Source: CAWDBV01 sp963800705 (GTDB taxonomy: Bacteria > Actinomycetota > Thermoleophilia > Solirubrobacterales > 70-9). From it: a DNA stretch of 64,000 nt. The position numbers and the translations under genes are program-made. The DNA lies in contig CAWDBV010000002.1 of the NCBI GenBank assembly GCA_963800705.1, forward strand, positions 124,001-188,000. Direction: 5' to 3'. Under the pieces are notes generated by a model. It made no database searches. It worked only from the letters and a program-made list of their open reading frames with translations, and was not told where the DNA came from. Positions 53,589 to 62,133 of this stretch are shown in pieces (positions within the stretch are counted from its first letter, which is position 1; the number at the start of each line of letters is the position of its first letter).

Positions 53589-54622
53589 GCGGCAAGCCGA
53601 TCCGCGTCGGCATGGTCGGGCTCGGCTACTGGGGCCCGAACGTGGCGCGCAACCTCGACGCGATCGCCGGCTGCGAGTTGGCCTGGTGCTGCGACGCCGA
53701 CGCCGACTCGCGGGAGAAGTGGCAGAAGGTCTACCGCGAGACCAAGTTCACCGACAAGATCGACGACCTGCTCGACGATCCCGAGCTCGATGCGATCGCC
53801 GTCACGACCCCGGTGCCGACCCACGCGCCGATGGTCGAGACCGTGATTCAGGCGGGCAAGCACTGCTTCGTCGAGAAGCCGCTCGCTCAGAACCTCGCCG
53901 ACGCCGAGAAGATCGCCGCGCTCGCCGCCGAGCACGAGAAGGTCTTGATGGTCGGCCACCTGCTCGAGTATCACCCCGGCGTCGAGCAGCTCAAGACGAT
54001 GATCTCCGACGGCGACCTCGGCGACGTGCGCTACATCTATGGCCAGCGCCTCAACCTCGGCCAGCTTCGCTACGACGAGAACGCGCTCTGGAGCCTCGGC
54101 GCTCACGACGTATCGGTGATCATCGCGCTCGCGGGCGGGGAGCTCCCGGTCGAGGCCCAGGCCCGCGGTGAGTGCTACATCACCGAGGGTGTTGAAGATG
54201 TGGTTTTCGCCTATCTCCACTTCGAGTCAGGGCTCGCCGCGCACCTCCACCTCTCCTGGCTTGACCCGCACAAGTCGCGCAAGATCACCGTGGTCGGCTC
54301 GCAGCGGATGGCCTCGCTCGACGACATGGAGATGGAGCGCAAGCTGACGGTCTGGGACAAGGGCTTCGATCCGCAGGAGAGCTCGTTCGGCGACCGCGAG
54401 TACGTGACCCGCTCCGGCGGCATCTACAGTCCCGCGATCCCGGCCCGCGAGCCGCTCGCGATCGAGTGCGAGCACTTCGTCGAATGCGTTCGCGACGGCT
54501 CGACGCCGCGCTCCGACGGTGCAAGCGGCGCCCGCGTGGTGCGCGTGCTCGAGGCGCTCCAGGCCTCGCTCGATGCGGGCGGTGCCGCGCAGCCGGTCGG
54601 CGTGGCGGCAGTTACTTCCTGA
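53585..54622 (+). CDS. Gfo/Idh/MocA oxidoreductase (WbpB-like)
   Basis: The GTG overlaps the dehydrogenase stop. The 345-residue protein has GMVGLGYWGPNVARNLDAI, the catalytic-site HCFVEKPLAQNLADAEKIA, VGHLLEYHPGVEQLKTMI and NLGQLRYDENALWSLGAHDVSVI. WbpB-type enzymes oxidise C3 of a UDP-hexuronate to a 3-keto sugar for later amination. A second, very similar gene starts at 63488 at the right edge. No aminotransferase or acyltransferase is in the visible part. Confidence 0.92.
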   Translation: MSGKPIRVGMVGLGYWGPNVARNLDAIAGCELAWCCDADADSREKWQKVYRETKFTDKIDDLLDDPELDAIAVTTPVPTHAPMVETVIQAGKHCFVEKPLAQNLADAEKIAALAAEHEKVLMVGHLLEYHPGVEQLKTMISDGDLGDVRYIYGQRLNLGQLRYDENALWSLGAHDVSVIIALAGGELPVEAQARGECYITEGVEDVVFAYLHFESGLAAHLHLSWLDPHKSRKITVVGSQRMASLDDMEMERKLTVWDKGFDPQESSFGDREYVTRSGGIYSPAIPAREPLAIECEHFVECVRDGSTPRSDGASGARVVRVLEALQASLDAGGAAQPVGVAAVTS

Positions 54623-54642
54623 AGCAGTCGGACGCGGCTAGG

Positions 54643-55095
54643 TCAAGCAGGCTGATCTGCGGATGAGTCCGCCGCGGCAAGCGCCGCCTCTGCGTCGGGT
54701 AGGAACTGCACGTGGACGATCTTCTCGTCCTCCGGCGCCACCGTATACAGCCCGGCGATCCGTTGGTCCACTCCCGCGCCGCTGCGCTTGCCCACACCAG
54801 ACATGCGCATGACCAGAACGAAACGTCCGTCGCCGACCTCGAACCCCTCGATCGGCTCCAGGCCGACCCCTTCCCAGGTCTCCCGCAGCTCCATCCAATA
54901 GCGACGCAGGTTCTCGTGTCCCTGCACCGGCTCGACATCGGTGAACACAGCAGAGAAGTCAAACACGGCGTTCTCGGCATACATGCTCAGCATCAGCTCA
55001 AGCTCCCCGCGATTCCAGCATTCGAAATGCTCGTTGAACCGGTCCAGAAGTTCAGGTGGTACCCGCTTCGCGATGCCCTCGAGCTTACCTGTCAT
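54643..55095 (-). CDS. SnoaL/NTF2-like protein
   Basis: The 150-residue protein has the single-domain cone fold pattern: FNEHFECWNRGELELMLSMYAENAVFDFSAVF, GHENLRRYWMELRETWEGVGLEPIEGFEVGDGRFVLVMRMSG and a final VDQRIAGLYTVAPEDEKIVHVQF. Such proteins act as small isomerases, cyclases or binding proteins. It may not belong to the sugar locus. Start at ATG 55095. Confidence 0.82.
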   Translation of the reverse strand: MTGKLEGIAKRVPPELLDRFNEHFECWNRGELELMLSMYAENAVFDFSAVFTDVEPVQGHENLRRYWMELRETWEGVGLEPIEGFEVGDGRFVLVMRMSGVGKRSGAGVDQRIAGLYTVAPEDEKIVHVQFLPDAEAALAAADSSADQPA

Positions 55096-55150
55096 CCGAC
55101 CGGGTCTTTGCGAGCTTCGAGGACCGCCGAAAGAAGGCTGGCGTCCGTGC

Positions 55151-55939
55151 TCATCCCGGCTTCGTCGCGGTGACGTAGAGATCGAGGCCAGCGAGCTTTG
55201 CCGGGGCGCGGAGCAGCAGCCTGCGGCTGATAGGGCGGCCGAGCACGTTGACGTAGTCCCAGTTCTCGGTCCGGACCTTGACCTCGGAGAAGCTCGAGAA
55301 CAGCGCCTTCGCCTCGCGCCGGTTGATGAACTCGGTCGCCGGGGCGGCCTCGCCGGCGGTGTCGCGGTCGTAGTCGCCGCGCGCCTGTTCGTCGACCTCG
55401 CGGCGCAATCCCAGCCGCCGCCGCCACGATCGCCGGTTGTAGACCATCACCACCGCGCGGCCGCCGGAGCGAAGCAGGCGGTGGACTTCCTGGATCCCCC
55501 GCGCCAGGTCGCCGGTGTGGTGCAGGCAGCCGATCGCGACGACGTGGTCGAAGCTCGCGTCACCGAAAGGGGCGTCGAGGATCGAGCCGGTCTTCACCCG
55601 GCCCTCGGGGTCGTCGATGCCGAGCTCGGCGAGCCGGTGGCGGACCATCTGCGCCGGGCCCTCGGCGATGTCGAGCCCGTGGTAGTCGAGCCCGCGCTCG
55701 GCGAGCAGCTGGCTGACGGTGCCGTAGCCGAGCCCGACCTCGAGCAGCTGCTCTCCAGCCCGGTCGGCCGCGGGCAGATACGCCGGCAGGTAGGGGTACT
55801 GGTCGAGGTAGGCGCGGTCGAAGCGCTCGAGGTTCTCGGGAGAGGCGTCGGAGATCCCGAGCTGACGGGCGAGCGGCGTGCCGCAGAGCTCGTCCCAGAA
55901 GGCGGCGTTTCGCTGGTCGACTGTCGACTGGTCAGCGAT
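55151..55939 (-). CDS. SAM-dependent methyltransferase with no usual start codon
   Basis: The frame encodes QRNAAFWDELCGTPLARQLG, the SAM motif LLEVGLGYGTVSQLLAERGLDYHGLDIAEG, FDHVVAIGCLHHTGDL and VHRLLRSGGRAVVMVYN, a complete class I methyltransferase (up to 262 residues). The first ATG in frame, 55648, would cut off motif I. No ATG, GTG or TTG is in frame before it; an ATC at 55937-55939 that overlaps the end of the preceding gene is the best-placed start. The protein could use that rare start, be fused by frameshift, or reflect a sequence error. It likely methylates a sugar. Confidence 0.72.
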   Translation of the reverse strand: MADQSTVDQRNAAFWDELCGTPLARQLGISDASPENLERFDRAYLDQYPYLPAYLPAADRAGEQLLEVGLGYGTVSQLLAERGLDYHGLDIAEGPAQMVRHRLAELGIDDPEGRVKTGSILDAPFGDASFDHVVAIGCLHHTGDLARGIQEVHRLLRSGGRAVVMVYNRRSWRRRLGLRREVDEQARGDYDRDTAGEAAPATEFINRREAKALFSSFSEVKVRTENWDYVNVLGRPISRRLLLRAPAKLAGLDLYVTATKPG

Positions 55940-57236
55940 TGCGGTTCGTGACCTTACGCAGCGGCACGACGATCGGCCTCGAGAGCGCGTTAAGCACCCT
56001 CCAGGTGCGGGGGCGGCGCCAGGCGAGCCACTCCCAGGCCTCGGAGGCGCGGCGAGCGGCGCGGCGGCGGGCGGGGACGCGCAGCGCGCGCTCGATGTCG
56101 GTGCCGGCGACAGCGCCCTCCGGCCTCAGGCCGGCTTCGGCGAGCGTCCGGTCGAACCCCTCGATGAAGCGCTCGTAGGAGTTCTCGCCGGAGTCGATCA
56201 GGTCGCGGCGCGCGTTGGCGGCGAGCTCTCCGCGGAGCGCCGGGTCCCCGAAGCGCTCCAGCACCTCGTCGAGGTTCGAGAAGTCCTTGGCGAGCGGGAT
56301 GTAGTGGCGCATCGGCTCCATCCGCCCTGAGTAGCCGCCCTCAAAGAGGATCTGGGTGACGCCGAAGGCGGCGGCCTCGAAGTTACGCGGCCCGATCGTC
56401 CGGTAGGGGATCTTGCCGTCCCAGCGCCCCAGCGCTCCCTTTTCGAGCTCCTCGATCGTCGGCTCGCTCCCGTCGGCCGAGAGCCGCTGGTACTCCTCCA
56501 GCACCTCGTCCTCGAGGTCGAAGCACGAGACCCCGGATTCGGCGCCGAGCGTCGCCCGGCTGTCGACAAGGAAACGGTGCCAGTCCTCGCCGTAGATCCG
56601 CTCCTCTTCGCCGGTACCGATGTCGAGGACGAGGTCCCTGTCGGCGGCGAGCTCGGCGAAGCGGACCCCGATCTCCCACTTCTCCTGGCCGCCGCGGCCC
56701 CAGTAGGGCGGGCTCGGCCGGCCGCGGTAGCCGACGTCGATGCCGCGCTCGGCGTCCGATTTGCGGAGCCGGTCCGCGGCCTCGACCAGCTCGGTGCCGA
56801 CGTAGCCGGGCAGGTGCGAGACGATCTTCGAGGCCTTGGTCTTGGCGCCGTAGACCTGCTCGGCGTGCGGCGGCTCGAGCATCGTGTAGACGCAGTCGAT
56901 CCCGAACTCGTCGATGAACGCGAAGCGCTTCTTGCAGAAGTGATACTCGTCCTGAAAGAAGGCGACCTTGTAGCCGCGAAAGCGCGAGAGCCAGTCGAGG
57001 AACTCTTCGCCGAGCAGGTAGCCCTTCGGCCCGTAGGCGAACAGCGAGTAGTGGAGGATCACCGCGTCGAAGCCGGTGCCCGGAAGCCCAGGCGGAAAGC
57101 CGAGCGCGGCGTTGACCTCGGAGACCTGGAACTTCGAGTGGCGCCCGAAGGCGGCGATGTTCTCGGAGACGTTCGCCGCGTCGCCGATCAGCCTCCCGAG
57201 CGAGGGCCGGTGGTAGACGAGCAGGGCCCGGGTCAA
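55932..57236 (-). CDS. CgeB-like glycosyltransferase-related protein
   Basis: The TTG at 57236 overlaps the previous stop (TTGA), so the start is coupled; 434 residues. Shared family features: RALLVYHRPSLGRLIGDAANVSENIAAFGRHSKF, FDAVILHYSLFAYGPKGYLL, KVAFFQDEYHFCKKRFAFIDEFGIDCVYT, DVGYRGRPSPPYWGRGG, YGEDWHRFLVDSRATLGAESGVSCFDLEDEV and FEGGYSGRMEPMRHYIPLAKDFSNLDEVLERF. The C-terminal third is the CgeB/YkvP-type GT-B domain. Substrate unknown. It is a close paralogue of the genes at 59448 and 60805. Confidence 0.78.
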   Translation of the reverse strand: MTRALLVYHRPSLGRLIGDAANVSENIAAFGRHSKFQVSEVNAALGFPPGLPGTGFDAVILHYSLFAYGPKGYLLGEEFLDWLSRFRGYKVAFFQDEYHFCKKRFAFIDEFGIDCVYTMLEPPHAEQVYGAKTKASKIVSHLPGYVGTELVEAADRLRKSDAERGIDVGYRGRPSPPYWGRGGQEKWEIGVRFAELAADRDLVLDIGTGEEERIYGEDWHRFLVDSRATLGAESGVSCFDLEDEVLEEYQRLSADGSEPTIEELEKGALGRWDGKIPYRTIGPRNFEAAAFGVTQILFEGGYSGRMEPMRHYIPLAKDFSNLDEVLERFGDPALRGELAANARRDLIDSGENSYERFIEGFDRTLAEAGLRPEGAVAGTDIERALRVPARRRAARRASEAWEWLAWRRPRTWRVLNALSRPIVVPLRKVTNRNR

Positions 57237-58111
57237 GCGGTCAGTACGTAGGCGCCGCCGATGCCGGCGTGCTTGCCGCGCCACCTGGGGTACCCGTCAT
57301 CGTCGAGCTCGACCTCTCGAAGGAACTCGCGGTGCTCGGCGCCGAGGCGCTCGTCGGAGAGCGCGGCTTCGAGGTGCTCCTCGATCATGTTGAGCTCGTG
57401 GCGGGAGGGATAGCCGCCGAGGAACTCCGCCTCGAAGCCGGCCTCGCCGCAGAGCGCCGCGAAGTCCTCGCCGCTGTAGTAGTTCGAAACCGGGCACTCG
57501 GGACCGTCGGTGGTCCGCTTGAAGGCCTCGTCGAGCGGCATGTCGCTGTAGCGGCCCTCGACGATCTGCACCACGTAGGCGGTGTAGAGGTGCAGCCAGA
57601 CCGAGTCCTCGTGGTAGGCCATCACGTTCGCCTTGTGGCCGGGCTTTAGCACCCGGTGCAGCTCGCGGAGGATCGAAAGCGGGTCGCTGGTGTGGTGGAT
57701 GACGCCCTGGGAGGAGAGGTAGTCGATCGAGTCGTCATCGAGCGGGATCCCGGGCTTTGCGTCGCTGATCTCGATCAGCTCGTAGCGCTCCTGCGGGATG
57801 TCGTGGAGCGCGATCCGCTTGCGGGCGGCCGCGAGCGCCGCCGACGAGACGTCGACGCCGATCACCTTCGCCGCGTCAGTGTGGACGAGAAAACCGGTCA
57901 CGTCGTTGCCCGGCCCGCAGCCGTAGTCGAGGATCACCTCGCCGTCGTGTTCACCCCAGAGGCCAGAGAACTCGCGGAAGAGCGGGTACTCCTCGAAGCG
58001 CCACTCGAGGTAGTCGAGCGACTCCTGCGCCGTCTTCAGGTCCTCGCTCATGACGAGGTGCTTGCCCCAGTAGCGGTCGACCTTGGTTCGCCTGAGCAGC
58101 TTCTGCAGCAC
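57233..58111 (-). CDS. SAM-dependent methyltransferase
   Basis: The 292-residue protein has the class I SAM motif VILDYGCGPGNDVTGFLVHTDAAKVIGVDVSSAALAAARKRI, a motif DDDSIDYLSSQGVIHHTSDPLSILRELHRVLKPGHKANVMAYH, and a C-terminal helical lid. It starts with ATG 58111, 12 bases after the GT4 stop. In this position it probably methylates the growing polysaccharide or a lipid-linked sugar. Confidence 0.9.
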   Translation of the reverse strand: MLQKLLRRTKVDRYWGKHLVMSEDLKTAQESLDYLEWRFEEYPLFREFSGLWGEHDGEVILDYGCGPGNDVTGFLVHTDAAKVIGVDVSSAALAAARKRIALHDIPQERYELIEISDAKPGIPLDDDSIDYLSSQGVIHHTSDPLSILRELHRVLKPGHKANVMAYHEDSVWLHLYTAYVVQIVEGRYSDMPLDEAFKRTTDGPECPVSNYYSGEDFAALCGEAGFEAEFLGGYPSRHELNMIEEHLEAALSDERLGAEHREFLREVELDDDGYPRWRGKHAGIGGAYVLTA

Positions 58112-58122
58112 GGCCGGGCAGC

Positions 58123-59451
58123 TTAGAGAGATGCCTTGTTGAGCGCGCTTTCGAGCATTTCGGTGAGAATCCGCTCCTCGTGCTCCCAGTTGAGCACCTG
58201 GCGTGCCTTCTCAACGTTGGCTTTGTAACGCGCCGCCGCCGCCGGGTCCTCGACGACGCCGCGGAAGGCCGACTCGATCGAGGCGGGCTCGTCGGGATCG
58301 AACTCGATCCCCAGGCTGTGCTCGCGGCCCAGCGCCCGCATCTCGTCGAGGTCGGGGTAGAGGACCGGCAGTCCGGCCGCTATCGCGTGGAAGAACCCGT
58401 TCGGGAGCGAGTACTTGTAACTCAGGGTCTCCTTCCGATAGAGGATCGGCGAGGCGTCGGCGCCGGAAATGAAATCGACGACCTCTGTTGGAGGCCTTGG
58501 TCTGAGCAGGTGGACCCTGTCCTCCAGCCCAATCTCGCGCACGAGCTCCTCCGACTGTTCGTGGTCGCGGCCGACGAAGGCGAGGTGGACGCGATCGGGG
58601 AGCGCCGCGAGTGCAGTGAGCGCCTCGCGGATCACCTGGCCCGGTTTCCAGTTGCCGGTCATGACGAGCAGGAAGTCATCGCTACTCACCCCGCAGACTT
58701 CGCGGATCCCTTTCGGTGACGGGACGTCGCCGCGGAGGTCGTGGCAGTTCCGGATCACCTCGGGCCGGCGGCCGAATCGTTTCGCGAGCAGGTCCGCGAC
58801 GCCAGCGCTGACTGTCGAGAAACCGTCGGCGCGGCGCACGCAGCGGCGGTCGATCGCCTCGAAGACGCGCAGCGATGCTCGCATTGCAAAGGTGTCGGCC
58901 AGGTTCATGCCCTCCTCCCAGAGCGCGTCGTGGACGTCGTAGAGGAGCGCGGCATCGAGTTCGTCGAGCTTGCGCTTCACAGCCCTGTACTGCCAGAACG
59001 CATGCAGCGAATAGACATCGGCGTCGGGGAGCAGCTCGATGTCGCCCTCGGTGCGGTTTCGAATCTCGTTGACGTTGACACGGACGGTGTAGATCAGTCC
59101 GGCAACCGGGTGGATGAGGTAGCGATTGATCGGATAGGCGACGGCGGCCAACCCGATCGCCAGCGGCTTCGGTAGCCGTTCGGCGATGCGTGTCAGAAGC
59201 GAAGGCCCCGGCAGCCCGAGATCAGTTCCCTTGGTCGCAGCGATGCTCGCTTCCGCCTCTGGCGGTGAGCGAAGCTCGAACGGGAGCTCAGCACCGAGGT
59301 TCTTGCTTCGCTCGCCCTCGACGACGACTGACTCGTGACCGAGCTGCGCCGCCGAGGTGGCGAACCGGTAGGCGCGGCTGTCGCGCTCGACTGCGACCGA
59401 GGTGACGGTGACGACGCGGCTTGCGGCGGCCTGTGCCCGCGACCTGGTCAT
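58123..59451 (-). CDS. GT4-family glycosyltransferase
   Basis: ATG 59451 overlaps the previous stop (ATGA); 442 residues. The GT-B N-lobe starts VVTVTSVAVERDSRAYRFATSAAQLGHESVVVEG; the C-lobe has DDFLLVMTGNWKPGQVIREALTALAALPDRVHLAFVGRDHEQSEELV, RPRPPTEVVDFISGADASPILY and the nucleotide site SLPNGFFHAIAAGLPVLYPDLDEMRAL. It is a paralogue of the gene at 62130. It transfers a sugar, donor unknown. Confidence 0.9.
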   Translation of the reverse strand: MTRSRAQAAASRVVTVTSVAVERDSRAYRFATSAAQLGHESVVVEGERSKNLGAELPFELRSPPEAEASIAATKGTDLGLPGPSLLTRIAERLPKPLAIGLAAVAYPINRYLIHPVAGLIYTVRVNVNEIRNRTEGDIELLPDADVYSLHAFWQYRAVKRKLDELDAALLYDVHDALWEEGMNLADTFAMRASLRVFEAIDRRCVRRADGFSTVSAGVADLLAKRFGRRPEVIRNCHDLRGDVPSPKGIREVCGVSSDDFLLVMTGNWKPGQVIREALTALAALPDRVHLAFVGRDHEQSEELVREIGLEDRVHLLRPRPPTEVVDFISGADASPILYRKETLSYKYSLPNGFFHAIAAGLPVLYPDLDEMRALGREHSLGIEFDPDEPASIESAFRGVVEDPAAAARYKANVEKARQVLNWEHEERILTEMLESALNKASL

Positions 59452-60761
59452 CCTCGCTCCACCCACTCCCGGCGCATGCGCCGGTAGGCGCCGAGCGGCG
59501 CACGCGTGGCCCGGTAGAGCAGGCGGCTCGCGACCGGGTGGTAGCTGAGCGTCGAGCGCAGGCGATTCACGGCGAGCGCCGGCGCCGAGCGGTCCAGGGC
59601 GCGTTCCGCGGCCTCGCTGTCGTGCTCGGCCGCCGGGTCGATCCCCGCCTCAGCGAGCAGCTCGTCGAAGCTGCTCATGAAGGCCGAGTAGCCGTAGTCG
59701 CCGGAGGCGACAAGATCGCGGTGTGCGTTCTCGGCGATCTCCGCCCTCAGTTCCGGGTCCTTGATTCGCTCGACGGCCTCGTCGAAGTTCGAGAAGTCCT
59801 TGCGCAGCGGGATGTAGTGGCGCATCGGTTCCATCACCCCCGAGTAGTTGCCCTCGAACAGAACCTGGCAGACACGCAGCGCCGCGGCCTCGAAGTTGCG
59901 CGGCCCGATCGTTCGGTAGCGGATCTCGTTCTCCCAGCGCTCGAGGGGCCCGTCGCGGCGCAGGTCCTCGACGGTCACTTCGCGGCCGTCGGCGCTCATC
60001 TGCTCGTAGGCCTCGAGGACCTCGTCTTCGAGGTCGAAGGCGAGCGTCCCCGACTCGACTCCGAGCACCGTCCGGCAGCCGGCGAGGAAGCGGTACCAGT
60101 CCTCGCCCGCGAGCAGGCTCTCGTGACTGACTTCGATGTCGGTGACGAGGCCGGTCCCCGAGGCGCGCTCAGCGAAGCCGGCCCCGATCTCGGTCTTCTC
60201 GTCCTCGCCCATGAACGCCGCCAGCGGCCGGGCGCGAAAACCGACGTCGACCCGGCGCTCGGCGTCGGGCACCGTGAGCCGCTCCGCCGCCTCGACCAGC
60301 GAGTCGCTGACGTAGGCGGGAAAATGGGACACGACCTTGGAGACCTCGGTGTAGGCGCCGTAGACCGCGTCGAACTCGTCCTGCTCGAGGCATGTGAATA
60401 CGCAATCGATCCCGTGCTCGTTCAGAAACGCGAACCGCCGGCCGCAGTGGACGTGTTCGTCGTGAAAGGTGGCGAGCTTGTAGGAGTCGGGGGAGCGGTC
60501 GAGGTAGCGCTCGAACTGCGGTGGGAACGCGTAGCCGTCGCCGAGGATCCCGAACAGCGAGTAGTGAAGGACGATCGCGTCGAAGCGGACATCATCGAGC
60601 CCGCGCGGGAAGCCGAGCTCGGTGTTATGGGCGTGGATCGGGAAGCGCGAGTGGCGCTCGAAGGCGGCGATGTTGTCGTCGATCGTCTGCGCGTCGCGGA
60701 AGAAACGCGAGATCGGCCGCCGGTAGAGCAGCAGCACACCGCCGACGCGCTGCGCCGTCAT
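59448..60761 (-). CDS. CgeB-like glycosyltransferase-related protein
   Basis: ATG 60761 gives 437 residues. It has GGVLLLYRRPISRFFRDAQTIDDNIAAFERHSRFPIH, FDAIVLHYSLFGILGDGYAF, LATFHDEHVHCGRRFAFLNEHGIDCVFTCLE, DVGFRARPLAAFMGEDEKTEIG, LAGEDWYRFLAGCRTVLGVESGTLAFDLEDEVLEAYEQM and FEGNYSGVMEPMRHYIPLRKDFSNFDEAVERI. It is read between the third CgeB-like gene and a GT4 gene in one operon. Confidence 0.78.
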   Translation of the reverse strand: MTAQRVGGVLLLYRRPISRFFRDAQTIDDNIAAFERHSRFPIHAHNTELGFPRGLDDVRFDAIVLHYSLFGILGDGYAFPPQFERYLDRSPDSYKLATFHDEHVHCGRRFAFLNEHGIDCVFTCLEQDEFDAVYGAYTEVSKVVSHFPAYVSDSLVEAAERLTVPDAERRVDVGFRARPLAAFMGEDEKTEIGAGFAERASGTGLVTDIEVSHESLLAGEDWYRFLAGCRTVLGVESGTLAFDLEDEVLEAYEQMSADGREVTVEDLRRDGPLERWENEIRYRTIGPRNFEAAALRVCQVLFEGNYSGVMEPMRHYIPLRKDFSNFDEAVERIKDPELRAEIAENAHRDLVASGDYGYSAFMSSFDELLAEAGIDPAAEHDSEAAERALDRSAPALAVNRLRSTLSYHPVASRLLYRATRAPLGAYRRMRREWVERG

Positions 60762-60804
60762 ACCTTGTACCTCGCATTCCGCCGTTCCGGCTGCATGCTC
60801 AGAC

Positions 60805-62133
60805 TCAAGCGCCGCCGCCGAGGCGCGCCAGCCCGCGGATCGGCACGACGAGCGGGCGCGAGGCGAGGTGCAGGACCCGCCAGACGCGGGGATGGTTGCG
60901 GCGCAGCCACTGCCAGACGCCATCGACGTAGTGGACCGCGACCTGGCGCGCCGGCTGGCGGCCGAGTGCGCGCGGCACGAGCTCGCGCTCTGGCGCGGTC
61001 TCGGGAGGACTGAGCCCGGCCTCGCGCAGGGTCGCGTCGAAGCCGGCGAAGAAGCGCTCGTAGCTGTGCTCGCCGGAGGCGATCAGGTCGCGGTGGGCGT
61101 TCTCGGTCAGCTCGCGGCGCTGCTCGGGATCGCGGAAGCGCTCGATCACCGCATCGAGGTTCGAGAAGTCCTTGCGGAGCGGGATGTAGTGCTGGTCGGG
61201 CTTCAGCGCCCCCGAGTACGAGCCCTCGAAGAGGATCTGGCAGACGCGCAGCGCCGCCGCCTCGAAGTGGCGCGAGCTCGTTGTCCGCAAGGGCGTCGCC
61301 CCGTCCCAGCGCCCAAGGGCACCCTGCTCGAGCCGTTCGACGGTGGGCTCCTCGCCAGTCTCGATCAGCAGCGCCTCGTACTCCTCTCGGACCTCGTCCT
61401 CGACGTCGATCACCGATGCGCCCGACTCGGTGCCGAGAAAGCCGCGGCAGCCGGCGAGGAACCGGTACCAGTCCTCGCCGTAGAGGCGGCTCTCCTCGCT
61501 CATGTCGATGTCGAGCGCCAGCCCCGAGTCGCGGGCGCGCTCGGCGAACCGCTCGCCGATCTCGACCTTCTCGAGCCCGCCGCGGCCGACGTAGGCCGGA
61601 ACCGGGCGGGCGCGGTAGCCGACGTCGACCTCCCGGCCGGAGTCGGGGACACCGACGCGCTCCGCGGTGGCGACCATGTCGGGGCTCACGTAGGCGGGGA
61701 CGTGGTTGACCAGCTTCGGCACCTCGGTGTAGCGGCCGTAGGTCTCGGCGAAGTAGCGCGGCGCGACGCAGGTGTAGACGCAGTCGAAGCCGTAGCGGTC
61801 GAGGAACTCGAAGCGCCGCCGGCAGTACTGGTGCTCGTCCTGGAAGAAGGCGACCTTGTATGCGTCGGAGCCCTCGAGATAGGCGAGGAAGCTCTCGTCG
61901 AGCAGGTAGTCGTAGGGGCCGCTGGCGAAGACGGAGTAGTGGGCGACGATGACGTCGAAGTCGAGGCCGGCGAGCCCGCGCGGAAAGCCGAGGTCGGTGT
62001 TGAGCTTCCAGAACGGGAATCGCGAGTAGCGCTCGAAGGCGTCGATGTGCTCGTTGATCGTCGACGCGTCGCTCAGCATCGGGCGGTGATAGAGGAGCAG
62101 GGCCCCGTCGACGTGGGCGCCCGTGCCAGTCAC
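60805..62133 (-). CDS. CgeB-like glycosyltransferase-related protein
   Basis: The GTG start overlaps the GT4 stop (GTGA); 442 residues. It has GALLLYHRPMLSDASTINEHIDAFERYSRFPFW, FDVIVAHYSVFASGPYDYLL, KVAFFQDEHQYCRRRFEFLDRYGFDCVYTCV, DVGYRARPVPAYVGRGGLEKVEIG, YGEDWYRFLAGCRGFLGTESGASVIDVEDEV and FEGSYSGALKPDQHYIPLRKDFSNLDAVIERF. Position and sequence show a tandem duplication with the gene after it. Confidence 0.78.
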   Translation of the reverse strand: MTGTGAHVDGALLLYHRPMLSDASTINEHIDAFERYSRFPFWKLNTDLGFPRGLAGLDFDVIVAHYSVFASGPYDYLLDESFLAYLEGSDAYKVAFFQDEHQYCRRRFEFLDRYGFDCVYTCVAPRYFAETYGRYTEVPKLVNHVPAYVSPDMVATAERVGVPDSGREVDVGYRARPVPAYVGRGGLEKVEIGERFAERARDSGLALDIDMSEESRLYGEDWYRFLAGCRGFLGTESGASVIDVEDEVREEYEALLIETGEEPTVERLEQGALGRWDGATPLRTTSSRHFEAAALRVCQILFEGSYSGALKPDQHYIPLRKDFSNLDAVIERFRDPEQRRELTENAHRDLIASGEHSYERFFAGFDATLREAGLSPPETAPERELVPRALGRQPARQVAVHYVDGVWQWLRRNHPRVWRVLHLASRPLVVPIRGLARLGGGA

